A stretch of DNA of 64,000 bases, taken from contig CM059192.1 of assembly GCA_030323885.1 (NCBI GenBank), positions 68,398,785 through 68,462,784 of the forward strand. The letters run 5' to 3'. This document shows, piece by piece, positions 53,913 to 63,824 of this stretch (positions within the stretch are counted from its first letter, which is position 1; each line of letters opens with the position of its first letter). The notes beneath the pieces are model-generated. The model made no database searches. It was not told the origin of the DNA and worked only from the letters and a program-made list of their open reading frames with translations. Origin of the DNA: Branchipolynoe longqiensis. Its lineage: Eukaryota > Annelida > Polychaeta > Phyllodocida > Polynoidae. A program made the translations under genes and the position numbers.

Positions 53913-53942
53913 CGTGTGTTGACCGTGTCCTGTGTCCCGCAG

Positions 53943-54126
53943 AGTGTTCGGCCGACGTGGGCGAGTGTGTGTTGCGGCTGAAGCTGCTGCTCCACAAGTT
54001 GCCGCGGCCGGCCTACGACCTGCTCAAGTTCCTCACCCGCTTCCTGGCTGTCGTGGCGTTGCATGAGGAGCAGAACAAGATGAATCCCATCGCGCTTGGC
54101 ATCGTCTTTGGGCCCAACCTCTTCAG
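53943..54126 (+). CDS. FAM13A: FAM13-like RhoGAP, C-terminal half of the domain
   Basis: Acceptor GTGTCCCGCAG, donor CAGgtgagt; 184 nt, phase 1 to 2. Residues 134-194 read ECSADVGECVLRLKLLLHKL, PRPAYDLLKFLTRFLAVVAL and HEEQNKMNPIALGIVFGPNLF. The NKM and VFGPNLF motifs are typical of RhoGAP helix G. The Asn usually found in NLAxVFGPN is Ala184 here. The exon begins only about 30 bp after an old SINE-B, so its acceptor region may partly derive from, or lie against, that repeat. All codons are open and GC-rich. Confidence 0.9.
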
Positions 54127-54654
54127 GTGAGTGCGCCGCATGACTTAGTGGTGTGTCATCAGGCCGGGTCATTGAGACGTCAGAATTGTTGGCGGTTGTG
54201 ACTAGGAAGGAGACAGGCACAGACCCTGTTGCAACCAACCAACTTTCAGCTGAATCTGTACAGGCTCTAACCCCTTCTGTTTCTGAACACTACTTACTCG
54301 ACTAATTTCTGTTGATTTGATTTAATTTAAGAACCTCTATGTTATTGCATTGCTCATCGATAAGAAATTTCATAATTATTAGATGTGATCTTTATTTGAA
54401 TGTGTAGTAAAGATGAACCATGAGTGATTATTTATGTGACTGAATGGACAATCTGTAGATACTAAAGGAACTAGATATGGACTGGCATAGGTCAGTTCTG
54501 TTTTCCAAGAATGCTCTCCAGCATTGTGTATAGCTAATATTATTCTTACAATCCAAATGTTAAATAGATATTGCATTCAGTTTTGTAGTAAATTCATGTT
54601 GCATATCCATTTTTATTGTAGGCGTCATAGTTTATTTGCTTTTGAATACCGTCA

Positions 54655-54810
54655 TGGCCCATGGTGCCTGTTATGGCCTGTGATGGCTGTCATAGCCAAT
54701 GGTGGCTGTCATGGGTCATGGTGGCTGTCTTGGCCCATGGTGGCTGTCGACTCACAGAGGCTGCCGTCGACCACAGTGGCTGTCGTGGCCATGGTGGTGG
54801 TCAAGCTAAT
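54655..54810. repeat. 19-bp minisatellite, block 1
   Basis: ATGGTGGCTGTCATGGGTC-type units (about 8), diverging at the right into GAGGCTGCCGTCGACCACAG. Confidence 0.9.
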
Positions 54811-54861
54811 GGCAATCTATTCATGCATGTAAAAAAAACAATACAGACAAGCTGAAAATAT

Positions 54862-55093
54862 TTGGTTACATTCGTTGATTAAGTTGGGGTGGGTGTGGGG
54901 GGGGGTGGAATTCAATTGTAGACGATTGGTCTTCCTCATTCCACTCCTCCTTACCCTCTCCTTGCCCTATCCTAGTGATGTTGCGTGCCAGGATAGGTAG
55001 TGACAAGTATAAATGTTTGTCATTGGTTTCAATCAGCCAGGCTTAACACCCACAACTTGAAGTGGGCACTCAACTCATTCAGCCACCCTGTGT
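54862..55093 (-). mobile_element. SINE-B
   Basis: TTCGTTGATTAAGTTGGG, GGTGGAATTCAATTGTAGAC, GGTCTTCCTCATTCCACTCC, then the shared body and head remnant CAACTCATTCAGCCACCCTG. Confidence 0.85.
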
Positions 55094-55192
55094 CGTGTAA
55101 AGGGCGACGTTAGGCACTTGTCTGCCTGAGGGTACTTGTCAGTACAGAACTGGTCAGATCCGGTTCCTGTGGTTAATATGACAGTACATTTG

Positions 55193-55480
55193 CAGGGTCT
55201 GTACGGGGCCTGGAAAATGTTGAAAAGTCCATTTGCCCCATTTCAAGGCCTTGAAAAGCCTTGAATTTAACCTATTTTGGGTAATTAGTCTTGAAAAGCC
55301 TTGAATTCCATTAAACTGTCCCGACTGATCTAAATTCGTCTGAAATTGCGATCCGCCATTGTTTCCCCCCCCCCCCCCTGAAATCCAAATGAAAATAGTC
55401 TTGAATTCCTATCAAAAACAGCCTTGAAAAAGCCTTGAAATGGCCTTGAATTCCATATCTTCAGATGTGTACGGACCCTG
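55193..55480. mobile_element. hAT-like MITE, copy 2, 6-bp TSD
   Basis: The ends CAGGGTCTGTACGG and GTACGGACCCTG are inverted; CATTTG flanks both sides (55187-55192, 55481-55486). The interior reiterates CCTTGAAAAGCCTTGAA. CAGGG-type ends suggest hAT, though hAT duplications are usually 8 bp. Confidence 0.85.
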
Positions 55481-55849
55481 CATTTGTGTAGTTCAAGTAT
55501 TCCGCTTGTGATAGTAAAATGTATTAGGTTTTACTTTGAATGTTTTGAGCTTGAATGTGCTGAAATGTTTAGGTTGGAAGTTATGAGTACCTATTTCCCT
55601 GCATGAACAACCGCCTGGTTTATTCTCGTTTCACAGCGAGCCTTCGATCGACTTCAGGTAACCCTCGCACACTCAACCAATTCGCACAGCCACTTCAACG
55701 GCAATGACACCGAGTCACAGCGACTGTCGCAATCAATTACTGTGATTGTAACCTTGCTGGCAGTGATGTGTCACATAGCTAACACTGATTGTCACTCCTG
55801 CTGTCAAACTGTTACCAACAATGGCGGTCACGGCCTGCAGTGGCTGTCA

Positions 55850-56325
55850 CAGTCAACAGTGGCTTTCATGGCCTATGGTGACTATCATGGCCCATGGTGG
55901 CTGTCATGGCCTGTGATGGCTGTCATGGCCCATGGTAGCTGTCATGGGTCATGGTGGCTGTCATGGGTCATGGTGGCTGTCATGGGTCATGGTGACTGCT
56001 GTGGCCCATGGCGGCTGTCATGACTCACATTGGCTGTCATGGCCATGGTGGTTGTCACGGCCCTTGGTGGCTGTCATGACCTGCAGTGGCTGTCATGCCC
56101 CATGGTGGTTATCATGGCTCATGGTGGCTGTCACGGCTCGCAGTGGCTATCATGGCTCACAGTGGCTGTCATGGCCCACAGTGGCTGTTATGGCCTACAG
56201 TGGCTGTTATGGCCTACAGTGGCTGTTATTCGCAGTGGCTTTCATGGCCCACATCAGCTGTCACAGCACACGGCGGCTGTGGCAGCCCACAGTGGCTGTC
56301 ACGGCCAGCAGTGGCAGTCGTGCGC
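55850..56325. repeat. 19-bp minisatellite, block 2 (main)
   Basis: About 25 units of GTGGCTGTCATGGCCCATG and variants. Since 19 is not a multiple of 3, each plus frame reads all three phases and stays open (57-nt, 19-residue super-repeat); the 100-170-codon frames here are artefacts. Confidence 0.95.
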
Positions 56326-56329
56326 ATGA

Positions 56330-57069
56330 CCAAAAATCTTTCTTTCTTTTCTTTCTTATGTTTCTGTCCAGAGCAACTGGCTGTCTATCAAACCTATCGC
56401 ATGGTTCAGATAATGGCACAGTCACAGACAGTAACAATGATTTTCAGAACTGATAGGCACTGTCACACACACGCAGTGTCAGTGACTGACAGTAATTTAC
56501 ACTCAGTCTCCGTGAACTGTGACATGTGCTCGTGGTGCTGTCAGTTGTAATTCATCTTAACATATTGCTGTTCCGTGTTTATACCCTCACCTCAGCTACC
56601 ACCGACATCACAACACATGGCCACTAAAGTAGCGCTTTATGTTAACGTAGCAATGGTTATTTACTTTTAATCAAATACCATGCCAAATAGAAAACTATCT
56701 GTGCTTATTCTCCCAGAGTGGTATAACACTGTATATAGCTGTGTGTGCATGTTATAACGTGGAGTCGTGCTGTGTTCGTTTGGTGCTGTGGATGTGAAGC
56801 AGTGCTTCGTGGTTGTGTGGTTACCCTGGCGTGGCGCTCATAATGTGTGACAGGAACTTGCCACTGTCATCTCACAGTCTGTCAGGTGCTGTCAGCAGCA
56901 CACCACACTAGTTACACAAATATGGCGGCTGTCTGCAACAAGGAAGGTTTCATTTGTAATTAATTATAATTATTATCTTAAAAAATATATTGCTTTTTTT
57001 TCTTTTTCTTATCTTAAAAAATATATTGCTTTTTTTTTCTTTTTCTTATCTAAACAAATAGTAAGAACA
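56330..57069. other. Intron sequence, no exon recognised
   Basis: Contains a duplicated TATCTTAAAAAATATATTGC plus T-rich run (56970-57050). Confidence 0.5.
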
Positions 57070-57316
57070 TTTTTAAAAGGAAGTTCTCTGGCTTGTTTCT
57101 AGCCTTCTTGACTTCCACCGTCAGGGCTGTTATCCAAAACCAGATTAATTGTCATTCCCTGACCACAATTGATATAATTGTGAGCTTTTAAACTCATGAA
57201 GAGTGTCTTTTGACATAATTGATTGCATGCTTTTACATTTTGTGTAAAAGCGATGGTTGAATATAAAAGTAAACACTTCTTGCGGTGAATATGGCTTATG
57301 CTGCCGATAAAGAAAC

Positions 57317-57348
<32 letters not shown>
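57070..57348 (+). mobile_element. LINE-like 3' end, AATC-repeat tail, copy 1
   Basis: TAATTGATTGCATGCTTTTAC, TGTAAAAGCGATGGTT, GTGAATATGGCTTATGCTGC, then a CAATCAATC repeat at 57327-57348. Its sister at 58.5 kb shares these blocks. It resembles the 3' UTR and tail of a non-LTR element; no ORF is left. Confidence 0.7.
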
Positions 57349-57349
<1 letters not shown>

Positions 57350-57774
57350 TCTCATCCGACTTGTTTCTGTGCATGGTATAGAACAACTGTTAACCCACTA
57401 ATTTCGGATCACTAGGTATGCTTTGTCCTATACACCTGTATATGTCTATGAGGTCACATGTAAGAGGTAATGACCTACTTCTGTGCATGTGTGGGTTTAA
57501 ACAGGTGGGTTGAATTGGGTAGCCTAGGTGGCCTACGGGTTAATGTACTGAGGTTCGAATATGGTATGTTGGAAATGTGCACAAGACTGTCAACATTTCT
57601 AAATATCTGATTTAGACAATGCAAATAATGAGAAATAAGTGTGCATCTTTGTCTGTATTTGAGTAAGACCCTATAATTTAAGACTACATTGACATCTTAC
57701 GCAAAAACATACTTATTTTTATATCTGAAAAAGAGACTTTCTGACGTTAAGCACACAAATACATGCATCACTCG

Positions 57775-57890
57775 CACACACACAAACACACACACACATA
57801 CAAACGCACACACATACAAACACACACACACATACAAACACACACACATACAAACACACACACACATAAAACACACACACACACAGAACA
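57775..57890. repeat. CACACA/ACATACAAA microsatellite
   Basis: CACACACATACAAACA repeats. Confidence 0.95.
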
Positions 57891-58494
57891 AATAGCAAAT
57901 TTATCTTTTAAGAAAATAACAACAAAAACCAACCTGGCAGAAAGTAAAAAAACCATCGATTGTGCAACTGTAAAGGCACGGGCAAACACACGGGTAGGAG
58001 CACACAGGAAGCTGAGACAACTCGAGGGGAGTGGTGCTGGGAGTGGTCAGCCATACTTCCACATTCCACTATCTGCTGTCGTATACGTCAACAGGCCGCT
58101 CCTACAGACGGCTTGCGATGAGCCAGGTTTCACAGAAACAGTGATGTCATTGATAGTGTGTTTACGTGTGCACATTAGTGAGAAGGCATTCGGGAATAAG
58201 AACCAACTCTATTTAACGCTGACCTCATGCCTACTGGCCATTACTACTCAGTGAACAATGTTCTCACCACCACTCGTGGCTTACACATGCTTTTCTGCTC
58301 AAGGGGGAACCTCCTCCTGAATGTATTGGATGTCAGCACCCACTGACACTCAAACACTACACTGCAGGCAGTAGGCATGACCTTTTTACTAAAGTAAAAC
58401 AAGAAAACATTTTAGCTTTTTTGAGGGCAGCTGGACTGTACCACCTCATATAGTTTAATAAATAAATTCTATCAATTATTAATTAAACTTTTCT

Positions 58495-58705
58495 TTTTCT
58501 ATGGGAATCTGTTTCCCTTGGCCACAAATATATGATTGTGAGCTTTTTAATTTAATGAGTTTCTATTGACACATAATTGATTGTCTGCTTTTACATGTAA
58601 AAGCGATGGTTTTGAACAAAAAACAAACATTTCTCGCCGTGAATATGGCCTATGCTGCCGACACGGCGTAAAGCAACCATCAATCAATCAATCAATCAAT
58701 CACTA
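58495..58705 (+). mobile_element. LINE-like 3' end, AATC-repeat tail, copy 2
   Basis: TAATTGATTGTCTGCTTTTAC, GTGAATATGGCCTATGCTGC, CGACACGGCGTAAAGCAACC and CAATCAATC tail. Confidence 0.75.
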
Positions 58706-58707
58706 CC

Positions 58708-58765
58708 ATTACCCATCCTGATATGACCTTAAATGTTGCCAGGAGATAAAACTCCAACAACCAAC
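58708..58765 (+). mobile_element. SINE-A tail, 58-bp fragment
   Basis: TACCCATCCTGATATGACCTT to CCAACAACCAACC; directly follows the LINE-like tail. Confidence 0.85.
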
Positions 58766-59169
58766 CACTACCATTGCACAACTGTGTCGGGGGTGAGGGA
58801 TTGAGGTGGCGGGGTGGGGGGGGGGGGAGTAGAGGATGGAGGGGGGAATGGACAAATAGACTTGTATTATAGTTCTGTTAGAGATATGATACGGAGGCAC
58901 AGGCCAAGTGTCCATTTGAAGGTGAAATGGTGCAAGAATGATGTCTAACTTAAAGTGTAATTTACACTACATGCATTAGGAATTTACCCATCTTAGTTGA
59001 ACAATTCTATCACTATCACAATTACCCACCTACCACTAGTTATTCGGTCCTACTCGGATAGTTCAGTCTTACCCCTCTGTGACCGTGCTTTACCTACTCA
59101 GTGGACAATGTTCTCACCGCCTCGTCAACTAACTGACCGACTCTTCTCTTTTGTCATTCCTGTCCATAG

Positions 59170-59302
59170 ATGTTCAGGTGGTATCGAAGGTCTTCGTCAG
59201 CAGGGCATAACCAACCAGACGGTGCTTCATTTCATCACTCAATATGACGCGCTCTTCCTGGAGGCGGGTGAGGTTTCACCCTACAGCGCTACCACCACAC
59301 AG
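59170..59302 (+). CDS. FAM13A: FAM13-like RhoGAP, last part of domain
   Basis: Acceptor CCTGTCCATAG; donor CAGgtaaat; 133 nt, phase 2 to 0. Residues 195-239 read RCSGGIEGLRQQGITNQTVL, HFITQYDALFLEA and GEVSPYSATTTQ. The GIEGLRQQ...ITQYDALF segment mirrors GLEGMKEQ...LENYNTLF at the end of the FAM13A RhoGAP domain, the best evidence for the family. A second possible donor inside the exon (GGCGGgtgagg at about 59269) would break the frame and is not preferred. The preceding intron is 5.0 kb and holds two blocks of the 19-bp minisatellite. Confidence 0.85.
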
Positions 59303-59374
59303 GTAAATGTCCTACAATGCTTCCTTTACACTGATGTTGCTTTCAATGGAAATCTGTGTGTGTGTATTATCAGA

Positions 59375-59430
59375 TCATGGCCCATGGCTCATGCCGGCTG
59401 TCATGGCCATGACAGCCGTCTTCTAATTAT
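59375..59430. repeat. 19-bp minisatellite, block 3
   Basis: ATCATGGCCCATGGCTCATG and CCGGCTGTCATGGCCATGAC; a few units only. Confidence 0.7.
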
Positions 59431-59660
59431 TTAATCCAATTCCTCTCTTACTCTCTTTTCTGAATTGAAATTCCTGATTTTAAAAAAGCATATGAAGCCA
59501 TTCTTTTGAATCAGGGCTGAACGATCTGCGCGGATTTCCGCGAGATTTGGCCATCTGTGATTTGTGTTGTTTCTAAGATATCCACGACAACAAAAAACAC
59601 TAAAAGGAATTATGTAATTCTAGCTGGCTTTTCTCTTCAATCTAATACATAATATCATCA

Positions 59661-59885
59661 TAGACCAGAGAGGATGGCCGAATGAGTTGAGTGCCTACAT
59701 CTCGTTTTGGTAGGTTGTGGGATTTTAACCCCTGCCGAATCAAACCAATGACACAAATTTATACTTGCCGCTACCTTATACTTGCCGCTACCTAGTCTGG
59801 CATTTGGCATTACTAGGAGAGACGGAAAGGAGCAATGGAATGAGGAAGTTTGTCTGCGGTTGAAATAGCCCCTGCTTAATCAACT
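59661..59885 (+). mobile_element. SINE-B, near full length
   Basis: Head GACCAGAGAGGATGGCCGAATG-type and a damaged B box (GTGGGATTTTAACCCC), a tandem TATACTTGCCGCTACCT, then the alternative tail GGAATGAGGAAGTTTGTCTGC and GGTTGAAATAGCCCCTGC. Confidence 0.9.
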
Positions 59886-60106
59886 TTTTTTTTTAAATTT
59901 TAAATTCAGAAAGAATTACATTGAACTCCATCCCAAGCATTCACTGACAGCCAATGTTGGATTGACAGCCAGTATTTGGTCAGCAGCCTACTGGTACTTC
60001 CTTGTTTAATACCATGAGAACAATAACAGTAATAATAATGAAGTGGTGGTGATAATATTAATTGATAATAATAAGTTATAACTGATAATAATTGATAATA
60101 ATGTAG

Positions 60107-60285
60107 TAGTGTGCACTGACCTCTCAGGCAAGTAACTACATAGACAGGTAGGCGTGGGTCGTGTGTTGATATCAGGGAGCCTCGGTGGTGTAATGGTTAG
60201 CACACTGGCCTGGAATGCAAAGAGATGTGGGTTCGAGTCCCGCTCTAGGCGCAATATTTCCCATTTTCATCAACCCCCATGACAC
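60107..60285 (+). mobile_element. Second tRNA-derived SINE family, copy A
   Basis: GGGAGCCTCGGTGGTGTAATGG-like A box, TGTGGGTTCGAGTCCCGCTC B box; preceded by AGGTAGGCGTGGGTCGTGTG. The tRNA-like block could fold, but the surrounding copies argue for a SINE. Confidence 0.75.
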
Positions 60286-60424
60286 TGGTTGCCGTGACCA
60301 GGATCCTATACAAGCTACGCGCTGTATGGTTGTGGAACCTACCCTGTGTATGTATGTGTAAGTGCATTGCCTGTATATATGTAATTGTAAGCATTAAAAG
60401 ACTTACAATTCCAGGGGGACAAGT

Positions 60425-60590
60425 GTAGTAGTGTGCACTGACCTAGACAGGAAGGCGTGGGTCGTGTGTTGATATCAGGGAGCCTAGGTGATGTAATGGT
60501 TAGCACACTGGCCTGGAATGCAAAGAGATGTGGGTTCGAGTCCTGCTCTAGGCGCAATATTTCCCATTTTCATCACTCCCATGACAATAA
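60425..60590 (+). mobile_element. Second tRNA-derived SINE family, copy B
   Basis: Nearly identical to copy A including TAGTAGTGTGCACTGACC upstream and GCGCAATATTTCCCATTTTC downstream, with about 20 bp missing near the start: probably a local duplication. Confidence 0.8.
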
Positions 60591-61092
60591 GAACAATAAT
60601 AGTAAAAATAATGAAGTGATGTTGATCATAAGTGATAACTGAGAATAATTGAGAATAAGAACAGTAATAGTAATAATAATGAAGTGATGATGGTGCTGAT
60701 GATATGACAATATAATAGAATAGAATGCCTTAGAATGGTTCATGCTACTGTGAGCAATTTACAATAAAACCATAATATGACATTTACAACTTGGCTCAAA
60801 GAGTAACGAAATCCCATTTACCATAAAACTCTCCATTAAGCATGTGAATGTTGAAGGCTGATTTAATCTGTTCCATCCGAATTGAACTGCCCGTATCCAC
60901 TTGGCACTGGTTCTCTTTGTGGAACGCATTGTGTGTAAATGCACCGCCTGCACTAGGTCACGTGTCAGTCGGGCGTCAGGTGTGTAGTCCCACGTCCTCC
61001 CCACGAGTCTGCAGGCAGGCATCCTATCTCATCATTCATTGCAAGTCAGATACTCAATGCACTCACTGCACAATAGTGAGCGGTCCATGTAC
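60591..61092. other. AAT-rich tract then unassigned sequence
   Basis: AATAATGAAGTGATG repeats to about 60700. The minus strand at 60759-61022 is open for 87 codons without a recognised domain. Confidence 0.4.
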
Positions 61093-61412
61093 AAATGAGT
61101 TGAGCATCCGTCTCCCAGTTTGGTAGATTGTGTGGTTCGAGTCCACGGGTTTGAACCCTGGTCGAGTCAAACCAATGACTTACAAATTTATACTTGTCGC
61201 TTCCTAGCCAGGCGCTTGGCATTATTAGGATAGGGCAAGGACCAATTGACTCAGTGTGAGGAAAATGTGACCGAGTGGGATATCAGGTCAGGGGGATGGT
61301 GGCCTTGTCTCCCAGTGGGGCAGCACTATGAAGTCACCATGAGTGTGCACTGTCATAAGTTGGTACCTGTCCTGATATAACATTGTATGTTGCCAGGACG
61401 TAAAAAACAACA
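61093..61412 (+). mobile_element. SINE-A in intron, first bases missing
   Basis: AAATGAGTTGAGCATCCGTC, a duplicated B-box region (GTGGTTCGAGTCC / GGGTTTGAACCC), body and short AACAACAAC tail. Confidence 0.9.
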
Positions 61413-61650
61413 ACACAATGCAATCCACAATAGAAGGAAGCGCCAGTTTGATCATGAGGACCCCCGTGTCTAAATGGCCTATAGTGAAGGATCCTTCTGT
61501 TAGGGGGCGCCACCACCCTACTTCCGGAATATAAAATGCACCAGATACGACTTGAATCCTTCGGACTCAGAAGAGATGTATTAAATGTCGCCAGGCGATA
61601 TTTGACTGATTTAATGTGAAAGTTAACATTTTAGTAACCCCTCCCTTCCT

Positions 61651-61990
61651 AGATCAGACGGGATGGACGAATGAGTTAGAGCGTCCGTCTCCCATGTTGG
61701 TAGATCGTGGGGTGGTGGGTTCGAACCCTGGTTGAGTCAAACCAATGACCTAAAAATTGATACTTGTTGCTTCCTACCCTGGCGCTCGGCATTATTAGGA
61801 TAGGGCAAGGACTGGTTGGCTCAGTGTCAGGATAATGTGACTGAGTGGGATATCAGCTCATGGTACTGGCAGCCTGGTCTTCCAGTGGGGCAGCACTATA
61901 AAGTCACCATGAGTGCGCACTGTCACAAGTCAGTACCCATCCTGATATGACCTTAGATGTTGCCAGGACGTTAAACAACAAACAAACAAA
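61651..61990 (+). mobile_element. SINE-A, full length, 11-bp TSD
   Basis: CCTCCCTTCCT at 61640-61650 and 61991-62001. Head GACGGGATGGACGAATGAG, B box GTGGGTTCGAACCCTGG. Confidence 0.95.
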
Positions 61991-62440
61991 CCTCCCTTCC
62001 TCGTGTCACCCGAGATTTAGTTTGTGCAGACGACACTTGACAAGTCATTAATTGCTGCTTGCTGCACATTGATTGGGCCGGCTTGCCTGTTGTGGATGCT
62101 GTGCTGACCTCTGTACCCTACTCTGCTCCCGGTCTCGGCAATGTGCATCGCTCAATACAACAAAGATGCTACTCTCTTTGTATAAGAAGAGTCATCCCAT
62201 CATTGTATCATTTACACTTCACAATAACATCGATTCTTGCTCTCCCTGCCCAGCTCCCCCCCCCCCCCCACACACACAAAAAAAAACACATACGCACACA
62301 CCTTTGCGTGTGTGTGTGGGGGGGGGGGGCTAGGGGGGGGCGGTGGTTGGCTTATAAGGTAGGGTTTGTGGGGGCGAACTTGGTGAAGTTTTAACAAAAA
62401 TGTTTAGGAACCTTCTCCAAGAAAAAGAATTTTATCTCAC

Positions 62441-62721
62441 CCGGGTCCGTACGGGGCCTGGAAAGTCTTGAACTTCATTTGCCTCATTTCAAGGTCTTGA
62501 CAAGCCTTGAATTTAACCTATTTTGGGTAATTATTCTTGAAAAGCCTTGAATTCCATTAAACTGTCTCCACTGATCTACATTAGTCTGACATTGCCATTG
62601 GCCATAGTTTTTTTTTTTCTGAAATCCAAATGAAAATAGTCTTGAATTCCTATCAAAAACAGCCTTTAAAAGCCTTGACATGAGCCTTGAATTCTATATC
62701 TCCCCATGTGTACGGACCCTG
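62441..62721. mobile_element. hAT-like MITE, copy 3
   Basis: CGGGTCCGTACGGGGCCTGG to GTGTACGGACCCTG, interior as copy 2. Confidence 0.85.
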
Positions 62722-62864
62722 CATAGCTTATACTTCCAGACCGGCTACCATGTTTCGGTTGATGCACACTGTACACGATAGTGTATGCCTATAGACCTAT
62801 TTCATATGACGTCAGCATACGTATCTAGGTCAGTGTGTGCACATTTTGTCTGCAGGACGACACA

Positions 62865-63285
62865 ATGTCACACTGCAAACTCAATGGCTATGAGCAATCT
62901 TCATACAGAAAAAGTTAAATATCTCTAAAACCACATCACCTAGACACAAACCGCTTGGAACACATATAGATAACATGTTTAACAAAAAGATTATATTAAA
63001 TTGATAAAGTTAGGGTTCTGGATTTCTATTAATTTAGAATAAAACTGACGTTTTGCACTGCCCATACCGGCAAACTCAATGCATTGTCAATGGCCGTGAG
63101 CAATCTTCATACAGAAAAAGTTAAATATCTCTAAAACCACACCACCTAGACACAAACCGCTTGGAACCGATATAGAAAACATGTTTAACAAAAAGATTAT
63201 ATTAAATTGATACGGTTAGGGTCCTGGATTTCTATTAATTTTCAATAAACCTGACGTTTTGCACTACGCATACCGACAAACTCAA
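62865..63285. mobile_element. GACGTCAC-type element interior, two tandem units
   Basis: Two units (from about 62870 and 63068) with CAATGGCTATGAGCAATC, ACAAACCGCTTGGAAC and GTTAGGGTTCTGGATTTC. The terminal inverted repeats are missing on both sides; a lone TGACGTCAGCATACG lies at 62808. Confidence 0.8.
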
Positions 63286-63459
63286 TTCGATTCGATCACC
63301 AAGAGTGTCCATTCTTAACTGAGACCACCTCATGATCTTTGGTTTACGTACACTCAAAAAAACAGCGGACGGAGTGAGTGAGTGTGCGCATGCCCAGCGG
63401 CCAGTTGTAGCGGGTTGATATTGTGTCTGAGCGAGTGTTGTGTACTGCCTACCCTGCAG

Positions 63460-63558
63460 GTTATCGAGCTCACCAAGACGCGGACGGCGCCGCCTCCCCG
63501 CCCGCCCCCTCCCCAGCGAGACGGGGCCGCCAGTCCGCCAGTACCCTCCCCGAGAAAG
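63460..63558 (+). CDS. FAM13A: FAM13-like RhoGAP, proline-rich linker exon
   Basis: Acceptor ACCCTGCAG, donor AAGgtaggt; 99 nt, phase 0 to 0. Residues 240-272 read VIELTKTRTAPPPRPPPPQR and DGAASPPVPSPRK: a disordered, proline-rich linker with SH3-type PxxP motifs, in the place where FAM13A also has a proline/lysine linker after its RhoGAP domain. Assignment rests on position, phase and splice sites, since such low-complexity sequence is weak evidence alone. Both neighbouring phases are 0, so the exon could be skipped without frame loss. The coiled-coil C-terminal part of the family must lie beyond the window. Confidence 0.7.
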
Positions 63559-63824
63559 GTAGGTGGTGTACTCACACTCATACGGGCTAGCAGCCCGCCC
63601 CCACGGTCCCCAGTTACTAACATACATGTGTGTGCACGCCTAGCTTCTCCAGCAGTTCTTTTAGCAACATTTGTGAATTAGATATATATATATAATACAA
63701 AAGGTATCACTTTGGGGGAGTGGTTATTTAATGTTATTGTAATTAGGATATGCATATCCACACGTGGAAAGACCTTAATTTAATCAAGTTTATATGTTGC
63801 ATTAAAATGCATAAAGATTTGAAT

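Noticed and set aside
55742..56550. Trp/His/Gly-rich frames up to 173 codons
   Set aside because: The 19-bp minisatellite is open in all three frames; it lies inside an intron.
59266..59302. Alternative donor GGCGGgtgagg inside exon 59170-59302
   Set aside because: It would leave a phase that does not fit the next exon at 63460; the CAGgtaaat donor does.
60180..60255. tRNA gene
   Set aside because: Good A and B boxes, but duplicated 310 bp away and related to SINE copies at 18.1 and 48.4 kb.
60759..61022. Minus-strand 87-codon exon
   Set aside because: Located in an intron of the opposite strand with no recognisable domain or splice context.
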